From: a virus
IMG/VR virus record: IMGVR_UViG_3300007765_000041
Coordinates: 1-26,404 of that record
Length of the DNA stretch: 26,404 bases
Strand: one strand, 5' to 3'
The notes under the pieces were generated by a model. It had not been told where the DNA came from. It did not search any database and saw only the letters and a list, made by a program, of their open reading frames with translations. Position 1 is the first letter of the stretch. The number at the start of each line of letters is the position of its first letter. Positions 9,528 through 15,285 of this stretch are shown here, piece by piece. The position numbers and the translations under genes are program-made.

Positions 9528-10075
9528 TATTCTCCTCTACTATCAATCATGTCGAGAGCAATAGTATAAATTTCTATTTGTTTGTCTTGAGAAAGATCAT
9601 AAAAGTCTTTTCCATATTCTTCCTGTGCTAAATCTTCAGCTAGCATTTGAGCTTTCCAACCCCTGTCTCCACCACCTGCCATCTTCATAGTTTCATCTAA
9701 CGTTTCAATTCCTTGTGGAGTATCTATTGTTTCTCTCATACTTAATTCTTCCATGTCACCACCGAATCTTGCAGGAATTCTACCAGGTCCTTGTTCCATG
9801 TTCCGTGGTCCAAGGCTCCCGATGCCTCCTTGTTCTTGCATCTCATCTTGTTGTGCTTGTTGTAGTATTTGTTTCCAAACGCCACTTCTAAAAAATTCAT
9901 CAAAATTAGAAAACTGACCTTTTTCCTCTGGACCCATAGCATCCCATACTTGTTTAGCTATCATCATTTCTTCTTGTGATTGTGCTGGTGGTCTTGGCCC
10001 TTCTTTACCTTCGTACTTAATAGAAGGTGCTCCTGTTTCTAATTGTTCTGAAATATTAATATCTGTTATTGCCAT
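9527..10075 (-). CDS. Acidic Gln/Glu-rich hypothetical virion-associated protein
   Basis: This 182-residue acidic protein was not recognised. It contains a helical segment with an aromatic pattern (QFSNFDEFFRSGVWKQILQ, about residues 55-73). A Gln/Gly/Pro-rich linker follows (PRNMEQGPGRIPARFGG). The acidic C-terminal helix includes QMLAEDLAQEEYGKDFYDL. There is no signal peptide or membrane span. It overlaps the 733-residue gene by TAATG. Its own ribosome site is weak (AGGAAA about 18 bases from the ATG), so expression may depend on the upstream small gene. Its charge is opposite to the basic neighbours in the block, which fits a chaperone- or assembly-type role, but this is speculation. Confidence 0.6.
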   Translation of the reverse strand: MAITDINISEQLETGAPSIKYEGKEGPRPPAQSQEEMMIAKQVWDAMGPEEKGQFSNFDEFFRSGVWKQILQQAQQDEMQEQGGIGSLGPRNMEQGPGRIPARFGGDMEELSMRETIDTPQGIETLDETMKMAGGGDRGWKAQMLAEDLAQEEYGKDFYDLSQDKQIEIYTIALDMIDSRGE

Positions 10076-10106
10076 AATTTTGTCTTATTTCCTAGGGTTT
10101 ATTATA

Positions 10107-10277
10107 CTACTGTGTTTTTCCAAACAAATCAAGGCTTGGCATAATTACTTTTACGTCTCTTCGAATGTCCTTTTCCTCAACTCCTTTGGCTTTCCATTCC
10201 TCTTCATTTTTATATACTTCCCCGGTTTTAAGGTTAGAAATAGTAGTTATTATTTCTTCTGGTTCTATTACTCTCAT
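10107..10277 (-). CDS. Small conserved-type phage protein, 56 aa
   Basis: Translating from the ATG at 10277 gives 56 residues beginning MRVIEPEEIITTISNLKTGE and ending VKVIMPSLDLFGKTQ before TAG at 10109-10107. The ATG overlaps the stop of the upstream gene in a TAATG. The sequence has a balanced composition and a clean hydrophobic C-terminal motif (DVKVIMPSLDLFGKT). It fills the gap between two good genes. A plus-strand reading frame covers the same bases but is hydrophobic low-complexity sequence and is rejected. Function unknown; a small assembly or accessory protein is likely. Confidence 0.75.
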   Translation of the reverse strand: MRVIEPEEIITTISNLKTGEVYKNEEEWKAKGVEEKDIRRDVKVIMPSLDLFGKTQ

Positions 10278-10612
10278 TATGTTGTTACCTCTTTTTTAAT
10301 GTTTAGATAGCTTACACCAAATGTAAAAGCGTCTGCACTACCTGCTTTAATTGTAAGGGTATTTCCACCCTCAACTATTAACGGTTGAGTCAATAATTCT
10401 TTACTTTCATTAGCTGTTAATGCTGCTGATTGAATAACCACAATACCATCGTTTGTCACAGTAGGTGCAGGAGTTCCTGCAGATTTAACAATGATAGACT
10501 TAATAAGATAAGTCTCAGTTACCAAAGGATTACCACTTCCAAAAGGATTTTTTTCTGTGTTATCTGTATTAGCATTTAATCCTGCAAATTTATATATATT
10601 TACTACTGCCAT
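10277..10612 (-). CDS. Small beta-rich virion structural protein, 111 aa
   Basis: The protein begins MAVVNIYKFAGLNANTDNT and continues with alternating hydrophobic residues typical of beta strands (LIKSIIVKSAGTPAPTV, LIVEGGNTLTIKAG). Such short all-beta proteins are common minor tail or head components in marine phages. There is no signal peptide. Its start and stop are both in TAATG overlaps (with 10612-10776 and 10107-10277), so it is translated as part of a coupled chain of small genes downstream of the gp10-like tail gene. That position suggests a tail or fibre-attachment component. No exact family is claimed. Confidence 0.65.
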   Translation of the reverse strand: MAVVNIYKFAGLNANTDNTEKNPFGSGNPLVTETYLIKSIIVKSAGTPAPTVTNDGIVVIQSAALTANESKELLTQPLIVEGGNTLTIKAGSADAFTFGVSYLNIKKEVTT

Positions 10613-10776
10613 TAATCTAAAAAGAAACTTCTAGCTTCTATCTCCTGTTTTAATTCTTCTTGAAAAGTTGAGTTTAATTTCTCTAACACGGCGTCTAAGT
10701 CTCGCACAAGTGATTGAGCTACATCTTGCCTATAATCTTCACTAGCTCTAGTTAATGTTTGTACTATCTTTGCCAT
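10612..10776 (-). CDS. Small helical phage protein, 54 aa
   Basis: The minus-strand frame from ATG at 10776 gives 54 residues: it starts MAKIVQTLTRASEDYRQDVA, continues with a heptad-like helix (LVRDLDAVLEKLNSTFQ) and ends EIEARSFFLD. The start overlaps the stop of the 722-residue gene and the stop overlaps the next start, both as TAATG. The exact fit between two genes and the regular amphipathic helix argue that it is real. It probably forms a small coiled-coil or helical oligomer. Function unknown. Confidence 0.78.
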   Translation of the reverse strand: MAKIVQTLTRASEDYRQDVAQSLVRDLDAVLEKLNSTFQEELKQEIEARSFFLD

Positions 10777-12944
10777 TATCTTCTTCCTCCTGCATGTACA
10801 TCTAATCTAAAAGTTCCTAATTTCCAATTGGAATCTACTGCTGTATTTGCTATCTTAACAGCAACAGCTCTACCTCTAGCTCTACAAGATTTATATTGAG
10901 TAGAAGATGTAATGGTAAACGGTCCTAATGTTGAACTAGCTGCTGTGTCATTTGGAAAATTTCTAAGGTTTAATGTAACAGTTGTGTTTCCTGATTGGGT
11001 TATAAAGTCTGGTAAAAATCTACTGACTCTCATCATAAATTCTCCGTCTCCTCTAAACGTAATTCCTTGTCTTTGATCTTGAGTAATGTCAAAATCTCCT
11101 GAAGTAATGTTAGCTGGAATAGCAGTGGTTGTTCCACCCTTAACTTGATTGATGCCAGTCTCATGCTCATAGTAAGTTGAAACTCCATCTGTATTTCCTA
11201 CGGTATCACAGGTATCCGTATCTGCATCATAAGATGTAGCATGAGGTAAACCAAAGATAGCTGAGTCCACCCAAGTTGTTCTAGGAAAAAGAGAATTAGC
11301 GTTTGTATACCATATAGGTCTATTAATAGTAGAATCTAAATAACTATATACAACACATCTATCTATTACATTAGAACCTGATGTAGGATAAAACCACATT
11401 ACTTCTCCAAACAAGTTATTTAATCCACAGTAAATCATTTGATTAGAAGTTTTATTAAGATCATCATAAACATAATCTTCTACCAAACAGTCCATTGATT
11501 CTAGTTTACCAGTAAATCTAAAGAAACCATTTTCAGACATCCAATAAGCAGAACCATCCACTTCCGCCGCTGCATTTTTTCCAATTAAACCACAGTTGGT
11601 ACCTACTTGCTCATAAGCGAAAGTAAAAGGTTGACCTACAAAACGCATGGTAAATAATGAGGTATCTGTCCATACGTAAATAGTATTTCTACCTAGTTTT
11701 GCACCCATGATCCGTGATCCGGCAGCCAGTCTTTGTGTGCCAGCGGTATTGATTGCAGTAGGTGTCCAAGTGTTGATATCCTCTTGAGAAGAGAATCTTA
11801 TAAACATGTCATCTTGTGTTGTAGTATCACCAATTGTTGTTTCAGTTCCAAATAAAACTAAGTGACGATCGGGTGTTGAAACTAACATATCACGAGACGC
11901 GGTTGGTGCACCACTAACAATAGTTGCTCTGGTAGAAGTAGCAGTAGTTAAATCTGCGTCCCATTCAAAAACAGGACCATTAAAAATTAAAGCTAATAAA
12001 TTACTTCCTAAATTATCCAAGGACCATAGTCCAGGTTCAGCAACTTTGTCAGTTGTCGAAGAGGCTTGTCCCCATCCACTATAGTCAGTAATATTTGTAA
12101 TGGTTGCTCCATCTGAGTGAAGAGCAGCTGTTGTTCCATTAACTCCTCGAGCTACTCCAGTTAATACATTTGAACTAATTCCAGTATAAGTAAGATCCTC
12201 TGTGCCTATTCTTATTGTACTAGTTCCACTGGTAGGAAAACCTAATGAACTAGTTAATGTAATACCAGTCGTTGCAGCAGCATCGGTGATGGCTCCATTT
12301 AAAGTTGTCGTTTGAGGAGCGGTTACTGTTCCACTCCATTGAGATATACCCCATCCAAAAACTCCCACCTGTTCAGCCGGTCCTACAGGATAATACCATT
12401 TAACAGAAAGATCTCCATCCGTAGCGGTTCCACTAGCATTAGAGGCCATAGTAATTGTAACTGAAGTAGTGTTTACAACCTCAGTTATCATAAAAGTTTT
12501 ATTGTCAAAATCAGATGCAGAATAACCTGAACCCGTTGGTGGTGTAACATTTTCAAGATATAAAATATCTCCTGCCGTCATTCCATCTGTAGAGGATAAA
12601 GTAATTGTAAGAATAGCAGAGCCTGAAGTAGATGCGAGCTTATCTGTTAAGGCTCCGAAATCAGTTTTAATAGGGTGTATGTCATAATGGGCTTCCCCAG
12701 TATAAGCATATAAAATTCTATTGGTTCCAATAATGGAATATTTAATTCCATTTTTGTTGACCATTTGATGAATAGCTCGAGCCGAGCCTGTTAAAGCTGT
12801 GTCTCCTAGCTGTGACCATCCTCCTATTTTTTCAGGAGTACCATATCTAAAACGTACATTTTCCCCCTCTGTCCATTGAGCTTCTGCTCCTGTAGGGGTA
12901 ATCTGTTTATTAAATCCTGGTAGAAAACCTATTTTTTGTAGCAT
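10776..12944 (-). CDS. P22 gp10-like tail hub/stabilisation-type protein
   Basis: This 722-residue protein begins MLQKIGFLPGFNKQITPTG and continues WTEGENVRFRYGTPEKIGGW, a start typical of podoviral tail hub (P22 gp10-like, 'phage stabilisation') proteins. The body is all-beta, with features such as VDGSAYWMSENGFFRFTG and VMWFYPTSGSNVIDRCVVY. Residues about 105-270 carry inserted beta domains, including LGFPTSGTSTIRIGTEDLTY and LTGVARGVNGTTAALHSDGA, a small module seen in diverse phage structural proteins. The gene has an AAGGA site and a possible own promoter and hairpin upstream. Its product probably forms the tail tube or nozzle beneath the adaptor. The assignment rests on sequence impression; the fold should be confirmed. 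Confidence 0.65.
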   Translation of the reverse strand: MLQKIGFLPGFNKQITPTGAEAQWTEGENVRFRYGTPEKIGGWSQLGDTALTGSARAIHQMVNKNGIKYSIIGTNRILYAYTGEAHYDIHPIKTDFGALTDKLASTSGSAILTITLSSTDGMTAGDILYLENVTPPTGSGYSASDFDNKTFMITEVVNTTSVTITMASNASGTATDGDLSVKWYYPVGPAEQVGVFGWGISQWSGTVTAPQTTTLNGAITDAAATTGITLTSSLGFPTSGTSTIRIGTEDLTYTGISSNVLTGVARGVNGTTAALHSDGATITNITDYSGWGQASSTTDKVAEPGLWSLDNLGSNLLALIFNGPVFEWDADLTTATSTRATIVSGAPTASRDMLVSTPDRHLVLFGTETTIGDTTTQDDMFIRFSSQEDINTWTPTAINTAGTQRLAAGSRIMGAKLGRNTIYVWTDTSLFTMRFVGQPFTFAYEQVGTNCGLIGKNAAAEVDGSAYWMSENGFFRFTGKLESMDCLVEDYVYDDLNKTSNQMIYCGLNNLFGEVMWFYPTSGSNVIDRCVVYSYLDSTINRPIWYTNANSLFPRTTWVDSAIFGLPHATSYDADTDTCDTVGNTDGVSTYYEHETGINQVKGGTTTAIPANITSGDFDITQDQRQGITFRGDGEFMMRVSRFLPDFITQSGNTTVTLNLRNFPNDTAASSTLGPFTITSSTQYKSCRARGRAVAVKIANTAVDSNWKLGTFRLDVHAGGRR

Positions 12945-12961
12945 AAAAATCCTTTTTTATA

Positions 12962-12988
12962 ACTATAGCAGATTTTAGGGATAATCAA
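12962..12988 (-). promoter_or_regulatory. Possible sigma70-like promoter before the gp10-like gene
   Basis: On the minus strand an extended -10 element, TGCTATAGT (12970-12962), is preceded by TTGATT (12988-12983) with a 15-base spacer. It lies just before the AAGGA ribosome site of the gp10-like gene and after a hairpin, in a 102-base gap that is large for this region. The short spacer and AT-richness keep confidence low. Confidence 0.28.
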
Positions 12989-12997
12989 TAGATTTAA

Positions 12998-13030
12998 GCA
13001 AGGGGAATCTGTGGTGGAGTTTCCCCCTGC
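12998..13030 (-). other. GC-rich hairpin in the gap after the oxygenase gene
   Basis: The arms GGGGAA (13002-13007) and TTCCCC (13021-13026) are extended by GCA/TGC outside one mismatch, around a 13-base loop. In this AT-rich region a ten-position stem is conspicuous. It starts 16 bases beyond the stop of the 211-residue oxygenase. No U-tract follows on the minus strand (TTAAAT), so it may be an mRNA processing or stabilising structure rather than a full intrinsic terminator. Confidence 0.5.
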
Positions 13031-13046
13031 AAGCTTAATGTATAAA

Positions 13047-13682
13047 CTATTTTTTAGGTAATGTAAAGCCTTTATACCACGCAGGAAGTCCTAGAAATGG
13101 ACGTTTATCAAATTCATTTTCTTTAGCTACTTTAGAACCTTTTTTATTATAATGTAAAAATACTTGTCCACAGTCTTTACCAGTAAATTCTTCTCTCCAG
13201 TGTTCAAGTTCACAGCCAGAGTATATAAGCATATCTCCTGGTTTTAAATCTACTTTAATACCTGCTTGACCTGTCTTAGTTGTAGGATCAAGATAAATTG
13301 GCCAATCATCTCCTCCTAGATTTAAAGTAGTAGATATTTCACAAGAATATCTATCTTTATGTCTAGCAAGCACATCTCCTTTTTTATAAATTCTTGCATA
13401 GGAATATGTAGGACTTAATTTAAGTGAGGTATGTTTTTCCATAACAGGTTGAACTTTTTGTAATAAAGTTTCCATGACTAAATCTGCGTAATGAGAATAA
13501 GTATTAGGAACTTGGTCATCATTCCATACACCCCAGTACTCAGTAAAAGGGGATATATATTTTTGATCAAATAAAAATCTTGCTGCCTTTCTTTTATTTA
13601 AGAAATAAGCAAAACAAAAATCAGCCATTTCTCTATTAATAGCTCCTTTTAGTACTGTATATTTATTTTTTTTGAACGACAT
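13047..13682 (-). CDS. 2OG-Fe(II) oxygenase family protein (A)
   Basis: This 211-residue protein has the jelly-roll dioxygenase signature. The HxD iron ligands His108 and Asp110 are in VLARHKDRYSCEISTTLNL, and the distal His161 is in SGCELEHWREEF. KPGDMLIYSG just before it is the typical turn of the fold. The usual 2-oxoglutarate Arg/Lys about ten residues after the distal His is not obvious; Lys169 is the nearest basic residue, within GKDCGQVFLHY. Substrate unknown; related enzymes hydroxylate protein side chains or small molecules. Its start has an AAGGAG site and overlaps the 57-residue gene upstream by 20 bases. It is the last of four oxygenase genes interleaved with glycine-rich fibre genes, so a virion-protein substrate is possible by inference. 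Confidence 0.8.
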   Translation of the reverse strand: MSFKKNKYTVLKGAINREMADFCFAYFLNKRKAARFLFDQKYISPFTEYWGVWNDDQVPNTYSHYADLVMETLLQKVQPVMEKHTSLKLSPTYSYARIYKKGDVLARHKDRYSCEISTTLNLGGDDWPIYLDPTTKTGQAGIKVDLKPGDMLIYSGCELEHWREEFTGKDCGQVFLHYNKKGSKVAKENEFDKRPFLGLPAWYKGFTLPKK

Positions 13683-13836
13683 TTTTTGTCTCCTTTCTTT
13701 TATTTTCTATGATTTGTTCTACAAAATCATTAGAATATTTTCTAGGGTGGTGACCCAATAAATTTTGAACGTATGCTACTTGTGAAGCACATGTATTTTT
13801 TAAATGAGTAAGTTGAATCATTTTATTTTTGGACAT
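13663..13836 (-). CDS. Short unannotated-type gene, 57 aa, between two oxygenases
   Basis: An ATG at 13836 with a good AAGGAG site about seven bases upstream opens a 57-codon frame. It starts MSKNKMIQLTHLKNTCASQV and ends KRKETKNVVQKK at TAA. It overlaps the end of the upstream oxygenase by 14 bases and the start of the downstream one by 20. Met6 is an alternative start but lacks a ribosome site. The body (AYVQNLLGHHPRKYSNDFVE) has normal protein composition. It fills a gap of 140 bases that otherwise has no gene. Function unknown. Confidence 0.6.
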   Translation of the reverse strand: MSKNKMIQLTHLKNTCASQVAYVQNLLGHHPRKYSNDFVEQIIENKRKETKNVVQKK

Positions 13837-14569
13837 TTAATACTCCTTTCGGTATAGCTTGACAGTTCCAATGAATAAACCTAAATGGTTCATACCCCAT
13901 ATCTACTATATATTGATGAGGCATGTAAGAGGGGAAAAAAATCATTCTTCCTGGTTTTACTTCATAATTAATTTGATGACTAGCATAAGTTACTTTTGTT
14001 TTATCTTTTTCGGGTAAAAGATTCATCATATTCCCTGCTCTAGGGTCTTCAAATAAAGGTCGTGATGTTTTTTCACTGCATTTTAAAAAATAAAAACCGG
14101 ATATATGACCATTCCAATGTGTGTGTAATGTATGATGACCTCCTCCTTTTTTAGCAAATTCTTGTACCCACATTTCTGTAATAAATACTTGATAATTAGT
14201 TAAGTCAAAACCCATTTCTAATAATAAATTATTTGCGGTTGCCCCTATATAATTTGTAAGTTCTAAAAAATTAGGATCTCCCACTAAAGTAGTTGAATGA
14301 AATACGTTACCCATATCTCCTTTATCTCCAAATTTTTTATTTCTTTTATCTATATCTTTTTTTAAATTATTTTTAGCTACTTCAATATATTTATCTGAAG
14401 CTCTATTTAAATCATCTACAAATGCAGGTTCATCAGCAAACCATACAGGACATTTAAAAAGGTCTTCTCTATTTAATTGTTGTGGAAATGATTTTGCACT
14501 TCCACAGGATATCTTATCCAATTCTTTTTGAGTTTTTACTTTTCTTGCTTTTTTTTGTTTCTTTTTCAT
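13823..14569 (-). CDS. 2OG-Fe(II) oxygenase family protein (B), TIGR02466-like core
   Basis: This 248-residue protein starts with a Lys-rich tail (MKKKQKKARKVKTQK). The core motif GGHHTLHTHWNGHISGFYFL at about 143-162 resembles the 'H-x-H...SG-x-Y-Y' motif of putative 2OG-Fe(II) oxygenases (TIGR02466-like). Distal His218 is in YMPHQY and Arg230 in PFRFIHWN, at the expected spacing for metal and 2-oxoglutarate binding. KPGRMIFFPS precedes the distal His as in active enzymes. Its ATG overlaps the TGA of the upstream oxygenase by four bases, so the two are translationally coupled. Substrate unknown. The basic N-terminus, absent from the other three, could bind nucleic acid or an acidic partner. 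Confidence 0.8.
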   Translation of the reverse strand: MKKKQKKARKVKTQKELDKISCGSAKSFPQQLNREDLFKCPVWFADEPAFVDDLNRASDKYIEVAKNNLKKDIDKRNKKFGDKGDMGNVFHSTTLVGDPNFLELTNYIGATANNLLLEMGFDLTNYQVFITEMWVQEFAKKGGGHHTLHTHWNGHISGFYFLKCSEKTSRPLFEDPRAGNMMNLLPEKDKTKVTYASHQINYEVKPGRMIFFPSYMPHQYIVDMGYEPFRFIHWNCQAIPKGVLNVQK

Positions 14570-15195
14570 TTATATGGCCACCCTAAATTCCAGATTACTA
14601 AACTATGTCTTGATCCTTTTTTAACTGGACATACTCTATGCCAAACAAATCCAGGGAACACCACTAAAGATCCTTTAGGGAGTACCTCTTTACATTTTCT
14701 AATGTTTGGTTTTTTATCTGGATCTAAATTTCTAAAATCAAATTCTAATTCGCCTCCCGTATAATCTTTACCTCCTTCTGATAAAGACACAGTTACCGAT
14801 AATTTTCTAATTTTACCATGAGTAGGAGTATTAGGAGCATGATAAGATTTATCCCAACCATCACAATGCCAATCATAGTATTGGCCTTTATTATATTTTG
14901 TAAATTGACAAGACTCAGAAAAATCCCATTGAAAATTCCAACCTGCAGATGTATTAGCTTGATGGACATAAGGTTGTATTTCTTTATATATCCATCTATC
15001 GTTCATCCATACAATATCTGAATCTCTTTTCTTTTTTAAATCTTTAAGTTGTTTTTGATTTAATCTTTTAGGATCACCATACCCACCTGTAGTGGCTAAT
15101 TGATCTTGTAAAGATTTTCCATACTTAACAATATCATCACAAATTCTGTGAGGAATTGCTGATTGAAAATACCAAAAATAGTTTGTTAAATTCAT
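14566..15195 (-). CDS. 2OG-Fe(II) oxygenase, prolyl 4-hydroxylase-like (C)
   Basis: This 209-residue protein fits the P4H-type dioxygenase fold. The HxD ligands His110 and Asp112 lie in GQYYDWHCDGWD, with Tyr107 in the usual 2OG-pocket position. A core strand follows (IRKLSVTVSLSE, then YTGGELEFDF). Distal His186 is in PGFVWHRVCPV and Arg196 is exactly ten residues later, the canonical 2-oxoglutarate anchor. All catalytic residues appear intact, so this is the best candidate for an active enzyme of the four. Phages with similar genes are known from marine T4-like cyanophages; substrates are not established. It lies directly downstream of a glycine-rich fibre gene, and a possible promoter with palindromes precedes it. 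Confidence 0.87.
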   Translation of the reverse strand: MNLTNYFWYFQSAIPHRICDDIVKYGKSLQDQLATTGGYGDPKRLNQKQLKDLKKKRDSDIVWMNDRWIYKEIQPYVHQANTSAGWNFQWDFSESCQFTKYNKGQYYDWHCDGWDKSYHAPNTPTHGKIRKLSVTVSLSEGGKDYTGGELEFDFRNLDPDKKPNIRKCKEVLPKGSLVVFPGFVWHRVCPVKKGSRHSLVIWNLGWPYK

Positions 15196-15213
15196 AAGCT
15201 TTCGTATATTAGT

Positions 15214-15247
15214 TTATACTTTAAATATATTATAATGTAAAGTATAA
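15214..15247. repeat. 10-bp perfect inverted repeat upstream of oxygenase C
   Basis: TTATACTTTA (15214-15223) and TAAAGTATAA (15238-15247) are perfect reverse complements separated by 14 AT-only bases apart from one G. The right arm contains the candidate -10 of the promoter described at 15241-15270. It could be an operator or an mRNA hairpin in the leader. Chance is not negligible in such AT-rich sequence. Confidence 0.45.
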
Positions 15248-15270
15248 TACAAAGCATTGATCTGGATCAA
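15241..15270 (-). promoter_or_regulatory. Possible promoter for the downstream oxygenase group
   Basis: On the minus strand TTGATC (15270-15265) and TATACT (15246-15241) are separated by 18 bases, a fair sigma70-like pair. It lies in the 90-base gap between a fibre gene and oxygenase C, 46 bases before the ATG. A second -10-like TATAAT follows a few bases downstream. Two inverted repeats overlap the two elements. Confidence 0.35.
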
Positions 15271-15271
15271 T
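15256..15271. repeat. Palindrome ATTGATC-tg-GATCAAT
   Basis: The two seven-base arms are perfect reverse complements around a two-base centre. It overlaps the candidate -35 element at 15265-15270 and lies 14 bases beyond the stop of the glycine-rich fibre gene. It could be a binding site for a dimeric regulator. No U-run follows, so it is a poor terminator. Confidence 0.45.
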
Positions 15272-15285
15272 TATGAAACTGTCAA

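Noticed and set aside
10080-10310. Plus-strand 76-codon frame in the gap near 10.1-10.3 kb
   Set aside because: Hydrophobic low-complexity product, opposite strand to all other genes, and the minus-strand 56-codon gene fits the gap exactly.
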